Shown here in pieces: positions 1-7,462 of a stretch of DNA of 64,000 bases (positions within the stretch are counted from its first letter, which is position 1; each line of letters begins with the position of its first letter). A program made the translations under genes and the position numbers. Under the pieces are notes generated by a model, which worked only from the letters and a program-made list of their open reading frames with translations, had not been told where the DNA came from and made no database searches. Location: assembly GCA_963772165.1 (NCBI GenBank), contig CAVYWA010000014.1:1-64000 (forward strand), read 5' to 3'. The DNA is from JAGVPT01 sp963772165 (lineage in GTDB: Bacteria > Bacteroidota > Ignavibacteria > UBA10030 > UBA8401).

Positions 1-141
1 CCGAGCTAACCTGCGGCAACGTACAGCATTTTGTTGTTGCCCGGCGCGCGGAAGTTGATAGATGAACTCATTTAGTTAGTAGCTCCTCGCGCGTCGAATT
101 CGTCGACGGCTGGTTCCGTCAGCTTGAGCGAGTGGTTAGGG
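1..141 (-). repeat. attC site 1 (cut by window edge)
   Basis: The R core GTTAGGG is at 135-141 and the L box AGCTTGAGCG is at 121-130. The distal core lies at or beyond base 1, where the window begins inside the L' side. The central part (about 20-100) does not match any of the other attC types in the array. It follows the lipocalin-like cassette gene. Confidence 0.85.
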
Positions 142-155
142 CGCACGCGGTTAGT

Positions 156-623
156 TTATCCTATTCGAGAAAAAGTGTTTGTTCGTGTTATAGCCGTACC
201 ATCAACGGCTGTTGTTTGCAGTTGAATAATGAGTTCATTGCCCACCACACGCGCATCTCTTACAAATGTGCTGCCGATGTTGTTTGGAGAAATTGATCCT
301 TCAAGATATGTCGTTAGCGTGCCTGCGGTTTGATCTATGCTGTAAGTACCGAAGTAAGCGTCGTATTGGTTAACGCCTGCAGTATTATTTTTAGCTTGGG
401 CTCGCTGTGTCTGATTCTCTTGATGAGATCGATCACGTTTCATGAATTGTGCTGCAAAATGACCAGCTGCAAAATAAATTATACCCAGCGGATTTGGGCC
501 AAGAAACGGGTCAAGATGTATTTCTCCAGCGTCGTCTACATCTTCTCGTGATTTGAGTTTCCAAACTCCGAGAATAGCAGTTGCAAGATTGGCGGTTGGT
601 GGTGGAAGTGAAACTTTCTTCAT
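156..623 (-). CDS. Lipocalin-like domain protein (cassette)
   Basis: 155 aa. The pattern GVWKLKSRED near residue 19, DPFLGPNPLGIIYFAAGHFA at 38-57, AYFGTYSID around 89 and LEGSISPNNIG around 107 matches the lipocalin-like family (Lipocalin_5). That family consists of small beta-barrel proteins of poorly known function, probably binding small molecules. No signal peptide is visible, so it is probably cytoplasmic. The gene fills its cassette, with attC 1 immediately downstream and attC 2 upstream. The family call rests on motif recall only. Confidence 0.7.
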   Translation of the reverse strand: MKKVSLPPPTANLATAILGVWKLKSREDVDDAGEIHLDPFLGPNPLGIIYFAAGHFAAQFMKRDRSHQENQTQRAQAKNNTAGVNQYDAYFGTYSIDQTAGTLTTYLEGSISPNNIGSTFVRDARVVGNELIIQLQTTAVDGTAITRTNTFSRIG

Positions 624-644
624 ACGAACTCCTTATTACGTGCG

Positions 645-796
645 CCCTAACGGACCGGAGCTAAGCTGCGGCAACGAAGTGCCGCAGCGACGGAATCCAG
701 TCCGCGCGAGCTAAGTCATGTCCAATAGTAACTGGTTGATTCGCGCGCATTGAATCATCGACGGCTGGTTCCGTCAGCTTGAGCGACTGGTTAGGC
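645..796 (-). repeat. attC site 2
   Basis: Cores CCCTAAC (645-651) and GTTAGGC (790-796). The centre is of the common 'GCAACGAAGTGCCGC' type, which folds on itself (GCGGCA/TGCCGC). It terminates the cassette to its right (797-1010). Confidence 0.9.
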
Positions 797-849
797 GGCG
801 ATACTTGTATGTTGATAAGAATACCTCTTCAAACTACAACTGCTTTACA

Positions 850-999
850 TTAGAAACAATTTCTAAAAATAACGATACTACAAGTTTCGGTATTTGATAC
901 ACCATTAAATTTAAAAGGGAAACGTTGGTAGACCAAAAGGACTGGTTGTAGGTCACTTCTTTTTACCCCAAATATTTTTTTTCTTTTGTTTATAACCAC
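850..999 (-). CDS. Possible 49-aa ORF in an otherwise gene-less cassette
   Basis: The cassette between attC 2 and attC 3 (797-1010) has no long ORF. A GTG-initiated reading frame of 49 codons runs from 999 to 850 and ends in TAA. The peptide is basic at the N-terminus (VINKRKKIFGVKRSDL) and matches nothing I recognise. No clear ribosome-binding site precedes it. It may be real, or the cassette may be non-coding. Confidence 0.2.
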   Translation of the reverse strand: MVINKRKKIFGVKRSDLQPVLLVYQRFPFKFNGVSNTETCSIVIFRNCF

Positions 1000-1010
1000 T
1001 ATGTATCGCC

Positions 1011-1164
1011 GCCTAACGGACCGGAGCTAAGCTGCGGCGGCGAACAGCCGCCGCCAAGCAGTTCGTTGCGCGGACGTTCCAGTCAGATGCTCGCTAAGTC
1101 AGTCCAACACCGCGCGGCGAAATCGTCGACGGCTGGTTCCGTCAGCTTGAGCGACTGGTTAGGT
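1011..1164 (-). repeat. attC site 3
   Basis: Cores GCCTAAC (1011-1017) and GTTAGGT (1158-1164). The centre is of the 'AACAGCCGCCGCC...TCGTTGCGCGGACGTTCC' type, shared with sites 5 and 22. The TTA at 1159-1161 inside the core is read on the minus strand as the TAA stop of the adjacent cassette gene. Confidence 0.9.
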
Positions 1165-1578
1165 GCAATTCCGCGTCTTGCTTTTCTGATCGATAAAAAA
1201 AACAGTAAGACCAACCGAGCATAATCGGAAGAAACCAAAGTCCATACGTATGAAAATAGAATGCACTTTTCGGTTCTTCTTTGGGCGATAGCCTGGTATT
1301 GCATCTGAAGATGGTGGTGGACCCAAATCTGAATAGGTGAATATTCTAATCTCGTATGGGTTCTCCGATATAAAGAGCTTTTTAATGGAAGAAACAATGG
1401 TTGAAAGTTTGGAAATGATAAACCGATATTCTTCACCCAGAGTAACTGGTTCATATCCAAAATCTAAATGAAACTTAGGTAAATAAAAAGCGACTACTCT
1501 ATTCTTACTAAAACTGTATCTGATATTATTTGCTCGGAGAACATTAAAAACTTGGATAAAAAAGATTATAGGGTACAT
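1159..1578 (-). CDS. Hypothetical cassette protein
   Basis: 139 aa, no family recognised. The N-terminus (MYPIIFFIQVFNVL) is hydrophobic, and a second hydrophobic stretch (CSVGLTVFFID) lies near the C-terminus. The stop codon is the TAA inside the attC core GCCTAAC. The start overlaps the end of the preceding gene (1566-1871) by 13 bp. The two may be translationally coupled, or may be one protein split by a frameshift, because the upstream product ends abruptly at this point. Confidence 0.5.
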   Translation of the reverse strand: MYPIIFFIQVFNVLRANNIRYSFSKNRVVAFYLPKFHLDFGYEPVTLGEEYRFIISKLSTIVSSIKKLFISENPYEIRIFTYSDLGPPPSSDAIPGYRPKKNRKVHSIFIRMDFGFFRLCSVGLTVFFIDQKSKTRNCT

Positions 1579-1871
1579 TTTTCAGGTAAAGGAAGTTTTA
1601 TCAGACAGCTAGAAGGTTTTTTGAATTGCTTGCAGTAGCTTTTGAAGCTATCAAGCTTTGATGTTTCATCTCTTCCTTGGAAAACATAAGTTGTTTCCGG
1701 CATGGCCACAGGATCAATAGAGGTATTCGTTGGAAGCAAATCGACCTCTATTGAGCTATAGTATATTGCATTTTTCCTAATTTCGATAGTGGTTACATAG
1801 AAAAGTATGGTGAGTGATACTAAACTAATCAAACCACCTACGTAATGTATTTTGTGATGTTTTCGATGCAT
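1566..1871 (-). CDS. Small single-pass membrane protein, hypothetical (cassette)
   Basis: About 101 aa from the ATG at 1871. This start is preferred over an in-frame GTG at 1883 because AGGTGG, contributed by the end of the upstream attC core, lies 8 nt before it. The histidine- and lysine-rich N-terminus is followed by one membrane segment (YVGGLISLVSLTILFYVTTI), then a soluble tail with three cysteines. It overlaps the downstream gene by 13 bp. No family recognised. Confidence 0.5.
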   Translation of the reverse strand: MHRKHHKIHYVGGLISLVSLTILFYVTTIEIRKNAIYYSSIEVDLLPTNTSIDPVAMPETTYVFQGRDETSKLDSFKSYCKQFKKPSSCLIKLPLPEKCTL

Positions 1872-1881
1872 GTGAATTGCC

Positions 1882-2031
1882 ACCTAACGGACCGGAGCTA
1901 AGCTGCGGCAACGAAGTGCCGCAGCGACGGTGCCTGTCCGCGCGAGACAAGTCCCGTCAGATTGTAACTGGTTGATTCCGCGAGCAAAATCGTCGACGGC
2001 TGGTTCCGTCAGCTTGAGCGACTGGTTAGGC
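1882..2031 (-). repeat. attC site 4
   Basis: Cores ACCTAAC (1882-1888) and GTTAGGC (2025-2031), with a 'GCAACGAAGTGCCGCAGCGACGG' centre (positions about 1904-1928). Confidence 0.9.
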
Positions 2032-2035
2032 GTTA

Positions 2036-2296
2036 TCACTTCGTTTGTTCCTCTTTGTTTTTACGAACTGATTTAATTAAACGCCATGAAAAGAATCCGA
2101 ATAATATGGCTAACACGGGAAAAGCTACGGCGCCGATGTATGTTCCATGTCCTCCTGTAAGTATAGCAGTCAATCCTTGGGTAACATACAAAAGGCGTAT
2201 AGTATAGAAAAAAAGAATCCACTCAACTAGTCCACAAAGTGTTGCAAAGAGATAATTGATGATAGATCGGATCTTCTTGGGAGTTGACATTGGCAT
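2036..2296 (-). CDS. Small two-helix membrane protein, hypothetical (cassette)
   Basis: 86 aa. Two hydrophobic segments (residues about 12-36, YLFATLCGLVEWILFFYTI; and about 53-71, AVAFPVLAILFGFFSWRLI) are joined by a Gly-rich loop. A charged tail follows (KSVRKNKEEQTK). No family recognised. The cassette has a 205-bp leader (2297-2501) upstream of the start. It contains a short CCACCG...CGGTGG stem at about 2469-2487 and no other visible feature. Confidence 0.55.
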   Translation of the reverse strand: MPMSTPKKIRSIINYLFATLCGLVEWILFFYTIRLLYVTQGLTAILTGGHGTYIGAVAFPVLAILFGFFSWRLIKSVRKNKEEQTK

Positions 2297-2501
2297 TTCC
2301 TCTTAAATTTAGTGCGAAGCAGAAAACCACTGCCTAAGGGAGTGCTTATATCCAGTTGGCTTTGCCAAAAAAAAAGGCTGTAGATTTGCACCATGAGCAA
2401 ATATAAGAAACTTTCTCATGCGATCTATAACTGCACGTATTATGTAGTTTAGATGCCAAATGTGAAGCCACCGGCTGTGTCGGTGGTAGTTCGCTGATAA
2501 C

Positions 2502-2653
2502 GCCTAACGGACCGGAGCTAAGCTGCGCGGCAAACAGCCAGTTCCATGTAGTTCGTTGCGCGGACGTGCCAGTCAGATGTGGCTAAGGCAGTCCAACGCC
2601 GCGCGGCGAAATCGTCGACGGCTATTTCCGTCAGCTTGAGCGACTGGTTAGAA
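2502..2653 (-). repeat. attC site 5
   Basis: Cores GCCTAAC (2502-2508) and GTTAGAA (2647-2653). The centre is of the 'AACAGCCAG...GTTCGTTGCGCGGACGTGCC' type. The GTTAGAA core is an unusual variant; its partner core in attC 6 (TTCTAAC) is complementary to it. Confidence 0.88.
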
Positions 2654-2691
2654 CGCACGCGGTAGAAGATTCAATTGACAAATTAAAATTA

Positions 2692-3430
2692 CTATTGAAA
2701 TGCTGCCTGCAATTCTCTCTGAAGAGCCCCGAAGGTTGCGTTTATATATCCTTTCGGAAAAGGAATGTAGACTAGGCCGTGAATATTACTGGGTATGTTT
2801 GTGCCCTCTTCATATAATAGACATACTCGTTCAAGGCCATATTTGCCTTGAAAGAAACCAATTTCGTGCATAACATTCTCCCTTGCCCGGGGCGCACCGG
2901 CGCCAATATCGTCATCGCCAGTCATGACGATTACCGCCATTGAACATTTGTCCGACTCTTCCCCAATTTCTGCAGGACAGTACGCCCCTTGTTTGGCTCT
3001 TGCGCTAATTCGAGTGTTGGAACTTTGACATCTTTTTCGATAAAGACTTGGACTTGAAGCCAATCTTGGCTTCTACCATGACTTATAAAAATTCGGTTTG
3101 GTTTTGAGATAACGGTTTCTCCGGTGCGGCTATGAGAGCGAACTTCGAAAATATATTCCATGTCCCTTAGCAGAGTAACTATTTCGGTGCCGACTATGTA
3201 ACCCCTGCCGTCAAAATCTGTCGTTCCACTTGATTGGGGGAGAGGCCTAACTTTCAAGTCTGAATACAGTTCCGGCACAGAAGATATTAATTGGTCGCGA
3301 AGTATGGCGTACCCTTCGAAGTATTCAAGGACGAATGGAGGATCAAAATAACGACCACCACCAGCGGCTAAGCCAACACGGTTTTGTGAAGCCCAGCCAG
3401 TTTAGCAAAAATGATTGGAATATTATCCAT
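2692..3430 (-). pseudogene. TIR-like nucleotide-binding protein, frameshifted (cassette)
   Basis: Two overlapping reading frames together make a TIR_like (pfam10137-type) domain. That family includes NADase effectors of anti-phage systems such as CBASS. Frame one (to 3278 or beyond) carries NRIFISHGRSQDW and EPNKGRTVLQKL. Frame two (2692-3063) carries MAVIVMTGDDDIGAGAPRA, RENVMHEIGFFQGKYG, RVCLLYEEG and IPSNIHGLVYIPF. They join into a continuous domain if one base is added to the C-run at 2961-2964. The frame-one reading extends upstream to about 3400 without an ATG. A possible N-terminus (MDNIPIIFAKLAG, ATG at 3430) lies in another frame, so a second frameshift is possible. This is either a broken gene or a sequencing error. 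Confidence 0.75.
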
Positions 3431-3477
3431 GATTTGTCCTTACTGAAAGTCGTGATAGTACTTGGCCTGTTCGTGCG

Positions 3478-3625
3478 TTCTAACGGACCGGAGCTAAGCT
3501 GCGGCGACGTGCAGCCAAATCAATGGTAGAATATACGCGGCAGACATCGCCATTCCCTTAAAAATTTTTTTGCGCGCGGCGAAAAGCTGACGGCTGGTTC
3601 CGTCAGCTTGAGCGACTGGTTAGGC
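3478..3625 (-). repeat. attC site 6
   Basis: Cores TTCTAAC (3478-3484) and GTTAGGC (3619-3625). The centre is of the 'AATATACGCGGCAGACATCGCC...AAAAATTTTT' type, with an A/T palindrome in the middle. Confidence 0.9.
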
Positions 3626-3630
3626 GGCAA

Positions 3631-3987
3631 CTAATTTTCGGGAACCAGTGTCACTCTATCCGCTTGAGTAATGATAGCGGGAAATGTTTCCAATGAGTCC
3701 ACCCACACTTTTTCCTGGCCCACCGGAACCACAATAAATCCTCCGTACGTGCTGTCGGCTCGTTGGATAAAGTTTGTGAGACGTAGTCCAATGTTCCTAT
3801 GAAGTTCTCTGCCTCCGGTCGTGTAGTTGATGGTGTGAACCATGCGACAATTATACCTTGCTGAAAGGATGGTTGCCCAAGTGCTATGCTTGGACCGGTG
3901 AATTTGGAACGGAGAGCCCATATCGCTACAGGATGATATGATAATAGTCAAAAGACCGAAAATCGTTGATAAGACGATGAGTTTCAT
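3631..3987 (-). CDS. Small lipoprotein, hypothetical (cassette)
   Basis: 118 aa. It has a type II signal peptide (MKLIVLSTIFGLLTIIISSC) with lipobox ISSC at residues 17-20, so it is predicted to be membrane-anchored outside the cytoplasm. The mature part (about 98 aa) matches no family I recognise. Segments include QEKVWVDSLETFPAIITQA near the C-terminus. The gene almost fills its cassette, with attC 6 five bases after its stop. Confidence 0.6.
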   Translation of the reverse strand: MKLIVLSTIFGLLTIIISSCSDMGSPFQIHRSKHSTWATILSARYNCRMVHTINYTTGGRELHRNIGLRLTNFIQRADSTYGGFIVVPVGQEKVWVDSLETFPAIITQADRVTLVPEN

Positions 3988-4082
3988 TGTTCACCTCATT
4001 AATTCAGGGAACGTCGATTTATATGCAAAGCTAAAATTATCTACTGTTACTTTCAATATAACGACTACAATTGGACGTTGCC

Positions 4083-4231
4083 GCCTAACGGACCGGAGCT
4101 AAGCTGCGGCGGCGTGCAGCCAGTTTCCTGTAGAATATACGCGCGGCAGACATCGCCATTTCCTTAAAAAAATTTTTTCGCGCGGCGAAAAGCTGACGAC
4201 TGGTTCCGTCAGCTTGAGCGACTGGTTAGAG
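4083..4231 (-). repeat. attC site 7 (copy A of duplicated cassette)
   Basis: Cores GCCTAAC (4083-4089) and GTTAGAG (4225-4231). The centre is of the 'GTAGAATATACGCGCGG...AAAAAAATTTTTT' type. From 4084 onward it is identical to attC site 9 (6055-6203). Confidence 0.92.
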
Positions 4232-5231
4232 CGCAACAGAGGCGCCACTCATTTTCAGACATTGTCCGTCGAGTATAGCTGTGAGAGACTGAAGTCTTGG
4301 TATTGCCCGAGCCTATTCAGTTCAATTGATCTTTGTCGCGACAAAAGTATCTGCTGTTACAGTCATATCATATGTGGGGAAGGTTCCATCATTGAGCGCA
4401 GTTTTACCTACTCCATGAAAAACGACTGTGGTAGCAGTGCCAGCTGTTTTAATAGTATACGTTCCATTCACATTGTTCGTGAATGCTGTCGATGCAAGCT
4501 GTCCCAATCCTGTGGCATCCGCTGTCAAGCCAACAAATGAATTTCCGCCGCCCGTGAGGACGACAGGTGCAAAATAATACCTTTGTGCTTTTTGTGCTAA
4601 CGTTGTTAAGTCCGCGAGAACAGCGCTACGGTTTTGGTCAATAGCGGCATCTCGTATTCTTGAGGAGTCAAAAGCTTGAGGTACGGCCGCTTGGGATGGC
4701 CCGTTCGGGCCTTGTTTAAGTTTGTTGTTTTCATCGATTACGCTATCTCTTTGTGTCACGAGTGCCCGAATCTCTTCATCCTTGCTGCTTATTAATTTCG
4801 CCATTTCCTGTCGTTGGCTCGCAAGCTCCGAACGGAGCTGAATAGACTGTTCGAGAGTGAGAAGTTGATTCTTTTCAATCTTGTTCTTGATGGTATTTTG
4901 CCAGACCCTGAATCGAAGCCAGATATTTAAAATTCCAGTAGTCGCAAACGGGTAAATCGTAGTGAGAAATAGAGCAGAAAAGATAGGGTACACAAGGTTG
5001 AAATATACACTGAGATATTTCAGTTCAACGTAATTCAATTTTTCTGAAAAGGGAAGTGGAGCATTGTCGAAAAGAAGTAAATAGGGTATTTTCCAGTTCC
5101 ATACAAACCAGGAGAAAATGAGTGCCCCAGACAGAGGGCTTGTTACCCTTTCATAAAGAATAAGCTGTATTGATTTACGGAATTCTTGCAACATTGATAT
5201 TCTCCTGTAGTAAGAATGTTTTGCGCTCTAA
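4089..5231 (-). repeat. Duplicated cassette, copy A
   Basis: The predicted cassette unit, cut between TAA and C of the GCCTAAC-type core at each end, is 1143 bp. It appears identical to 6061-7203, at an offset of exactly 1972 bp. By eye the identity extends only from 4084 to 5233 (6056-7205). The duplicated unit therefore coincides with one gene plus its attC, as integrase-mediated copying or reinsertion would produce. Confidence 0.93.
4322..5194 (-). CDS. Membrane-anchored coiled-coil protein with pilin-like C-terminus, copy A
   Basis: 290 aa. The N-terminal motif YERVTSPLSGALIFSWFVWN (about 14-33) forms a first membrane segment. A second hydrophobic segment lies near 62-90 (YPIFSALFLTTIYPFA). 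A charged coiled coil follows (about 100-165, SQRQEMAKLISSKDEEIRAL). The C-terminal about 110 residues (SAVLADLTTLAQKAQRYYFA, GGGNSFVGLT, NGTYTIKTAGTATTVVFHG) resemble the head of prepilin-like proteins common in Ignavibacteria, but without a prepilin leader. The fusion is unusual. The function is unknown; a cell-surface or membrane-stress role is only a guess. The identical second copy is at 6294-7166. Confidence 0.7.
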   Translation of the reverse strand: MLQEFRKSIQLILYERVTSPLSGALIFSWFVWNWKIPYLLLFDNAPLPFSEKLNYVELKYLSVYFNLVYPIFSALFLTTIYPFATTGILNIWLRFRVWQNTIKNKIEKNQLLTLEQSIQLRSELASQRQEMAKLISSKDEEIRALVTQRDSVIDENNKLKQGPNGPSQAAVPQAFDSSRIRDAAIDQNRSAVLADLTTLAQKAQRYYFAPVVLTGGGNSFVGLTADATGLGQLASTAFTNNVNGTYTIKTAGTATTVVFHGVGKTALNDGTFPTYDMTVTADTFVATKIN

Positions 5232-5375
5232 CGAACCGGAGCTAAGCTGCGGCAACGTGCAGCCAAATCAACGGTAGACTATACGCGCGGCAGACGTCGC
5301 CTTTCCCTAAAAAATTTTTTGGCGCGCGGCAAAAAGCTGACGGCTGGTTCCGTCAGCTTGAGCGACTGGTTAGGT
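5226..5375 (-). repeat. attC site 8
   Basis: Cores CTCTAAC (5226-5232) and GTTAGGT (5369-5375). The centre is of the 'ACTATACGCGCGGCAGACGTCGCC...AAAAAATTTTTT' type. It ends the methyltransferase cassette. Confidence 0.9.
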
Positions 5376-5391
5376 GGCAGCCCGGTGAAAT

Positions 5392-6000
5392 TCAGACTTC
5401 CCTCGATCCCTTGATGCCAAGGGTTAAAAAAATAAAGCGCGTGAATGTACGATGCTGGACTTTAACCGACAAGCCTGCCTCATCGAAGAATTGACTCGTC
5501 GCTGCTGGGCTCTTTACCTTGGAATGTCGAACGAGCTTCGCGAGCCACACCGGCATGGATATGTCAGCTAAGCAAAAGCAGCCTCCCGAGCGAAGAACGC
5601 GCCTTATCTCTCGGAGCGCTGCAAGTTGGTCGCTCCAATGATGAAATGAGATGCTGCTTAGCACGACATCGACGGAGGAATCAGCTAGCGGCAACGACTC
5701 CGCCGCGCCCAAATAAATCGTGGCAGATGGTAGTTGGCCGCGAGCGATTTTGACCATGCCCTCCGCGGGATCAATGCCAAACAGTTGGGCCGATGGGTAG
5801 AGCTCACGCGCTTTGCGCAACAACTGCCCAGTGCCACATCCAACATCAAGGATAGTGTTTGGTGCGGCAATTTTGTTGGTGGCAACGTTGAGCATTTCTG
5901 TGTGCACTCGATTGGCGTATCGTTGAATCCAAGAGTCGTCATAAGTGCGAGACCAGCGGTTAAAATGTTCAATATCTTTGATGCTATCGTTAGTAGTCAT
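5392..6000 (-). CDS. Class I SAM-dependent methyltransferase (cassette)
   Basis: 202 aa. SAM-binding motif I is ILDVGCGTGQL (about residues 50-60). The acidic strand-2 motif is LFGIDPAEGMVKIA (about 73-86). AESLPLADSSVDVVLSS and the post-motif EIRRVLRSGGCFCLADIS follow, as in the Methyltransf_11 family. The substrate is unknown; small-molecule or quinone-type methylation would fit the fold. No signal peptide. It lies between the two identical copies of the coiled-coil cassette. Confidence 0.85.
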   Translation of the reverse strand: MTTNDSIKDIEHFNRWSRTYDDSWIQRYANRVHTEMLNVATNKIAAPNTILDVGCGTGQLLRKARELYPSAQLFGIDPAEGMVKIARGQLPSATIYLGAAESLPLADSSVDVVLSSISFHHWSDQLAALREIRRVLRSGGCFCLADISMPVWLAKLVRHSKVKSPAATSQFFDEAGLSVKVQHRTFTRFIFLTLGIKGSREV

Positions 6001-6054
6001 AAGTTGAAAACCCTCAATATGCTAGGATTAGATTCTTGATAGTCATTTGCTGCC

Positions 6055-6203
6055 ACCTAACGGACCGGAGCTAAGCTGCGGCGGCGTGCAGCCAGTTTCC
6101 TGTAGAATATACGCGCGGCAGACATCGCCATTTCCTTAAAAAAATTTTTTCGCGCGGCGAAAAGCTGACGACTGGTTCCGTCAGCTTGAGCGACTGGTTA
6201 GAG
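6055..6203 (-). repeat. attC site 9 (copy B of duplicated cassette)
   Basis: Cores ACCTAAC (6055-6061) and GTTAGAG (6197-6203). Apart from the first base of the outer core it matches attC site 7 throughout, including the A7T6 centre. Confidence 0.92.
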
Positions 6204-7203
6204 CGCAACAGAGGCGCCACTCATTTTCAGACATTGTCCGTCGAGTATAGCTGTGAGAGACTGAAGTCTTGGTATTGCCCGAGCCTATTCAGTTCAATTG
6301 ATCTTTGTCGCGACAAAAGTATCTGCTGTTACAGTCATATCATATGTGGGGAAGGTTCCATCATTGAGCGCAGTTTTACCTACTCCATGAAAAACGACTG
6401 TGGTAGCAGTGCCAGCTGTTTTAATAGTATACGTTCCATTCACATTGTTCGTGAATGCTGTCGATGCAAGCTGTCCCAATCCTGTGGCATCCGCTGTCAA
6501 GCCAACAAATGAATTTCCGCCGCCCGTGAGGACGACAGGTGCAAAATAATACCTTTGTGCTTTTTGTGCTAACGTTGTTAAGTCCGCGAGAACAGCGCTA
6601 CGGTTTTGGTCAATAGCGGCATCTCGTATTCTTGAGGAGTCAAAAGCTTGAGGTACGGCCGCTTGGGATGGCCCGTTCGGGCCTTGTTTAAGTTTGTTGT
6701 TTTCATCGATTACGCTATCTCTTTGTGTCACGAGTGCCCGAATCTCTTCATCCTTGCTGCTTATTAATTTCGCCATTTCCTGTCGTTGGCTCGCAAGCTC
6801 CGAACGGAGCTGAATAGACTGTTCGAGAGTGAGAAGTTGATTCTTTTCAATCTTGTTCTTGATGGTATTTTGCCAGACCCTGAATCGAAGCCAGATATTT
6901 AAAATTCCAGTAGTCGCAAACGGGTAAATCGTAGTGAGAAATAGAGCAGAAAAGATAGGGTACACAAGGTTGAAATATACACTGAGATATTTCAGTTCAA
7001 CGTAATTCAATTTTTCTGAAAAGGGAAGTGGAGCATTGTCGAAAAGAAGTAAATAGGGTATTTTCCAGTTCCATACAAACCAGGAGAAAATGAGTGCCCC
7101 AGACAGAGGGCTTGTTACCCTTTCATAAAGAATAAGCTGTATTGATTTACGGAATTCTTGCAACATTGATATTCTCCTGTAGTAAGAATGTTTTGCGCTC
7201 TAA
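6061..7203 (-). repeat. Duplicated cassette, copy B
   Basis: Second copy of the 1143-bp unit at 4089-5231, apparently base-for-base identical. It is separated from copy A by a single methyltransferase cassette. The identity of coding and non-coding parts alike implies a recent event. Confidence 0.93.
6294..7166 (-). CDS. Membrane-anchored coiled-coil protein with pilin-like C-terminus, copy B
   Basis: 290 aa, identical to the product of 4322-5194: two N-terminal membrane segments, a coiled coil, and a pilin-head-like C-terminus. Both copies are intact, so neither shows relaxed selection yet. Confidence 0.7.
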   Translation of the reverse strand: MLQEFRKSIQLILYERVTSPLSGALIFSWFVWNWKIPYLLLFDNAPLPFSEKLNYVELKYLSVYFNLVYPIFSALFLTTIYPFATTGILNIWLRFRVWQNTIKNKIEKNQLLTLEQSIQLRSELASQRQEMAKLISSKDEEIRALVTQRDSVIDENNKLKQGPNGPSQAAVPQAFDSSRIRDAAIDQNRSAVLADLTTLAQKAQRYYFAPVVLTGGGNSFVGLTADATGLGQLASTAFTNNVNGTYTIKTAGTATTVVFHGVGKTALNDGTFPTYDMTVTADTFVATKIN

Positions 7204-7349
7204 CGGACCGGAGCTAAGCTGACGGCGGCGAGCCGCGTCGGCTCGGTAGCCAATCCGCGCGTGGCAATCCACGTCCGATAGTAACAGGTTGTTTCGCGCG
7301 TGCAAAATCGTCGACGGCTGGTTCCGTCAGCTTGAGCGACTGGTTAGGC
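7198..7349 (-). repeat. attC site 10
   Basis: Cores CTCTAAC (7198-7204) and GTTAGGC (7343-7349). The centre is of the 'GACGGCGGCGAGCCGCGTCGGC' type, shared only with site 24. Confidence 0.9.
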
Positions 7350-7462
7350 GGCGCAACATTAGTTGTTGATATGTTAAGGAATTATGTTATTGTTTTTATA
7401 TCGTGTAATGTTAGAGGAGGTATCCATCATGCATATAAGTGTTTTCTTAAAAGGTCAAATGG

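Noticed and set aside
1083..1460. Minus-strand frames reading NQSLKLTEPAVDDFA (also at 11209-11427, 11611-11829, 10814-11047)
   Set aside because: The conserved peptide is the translation of the attC repeat itself; the frames start near or inside the repeats and share nothing outside them that looks protein-like.
2466..2490. CCACCG...CGGTGG stem as a terminator or riboswitch
   Set aside because: Only six base pairs and no T-run; kept as a note in the neighbouring gene entry.
4214..4540. 108-aa + strand ORF, repeated at 6186-6512
   Set aside because: It is the antisense shadow of the duplicated cassette gene and starts in the attC; its identity between copies only reflects the duplication.
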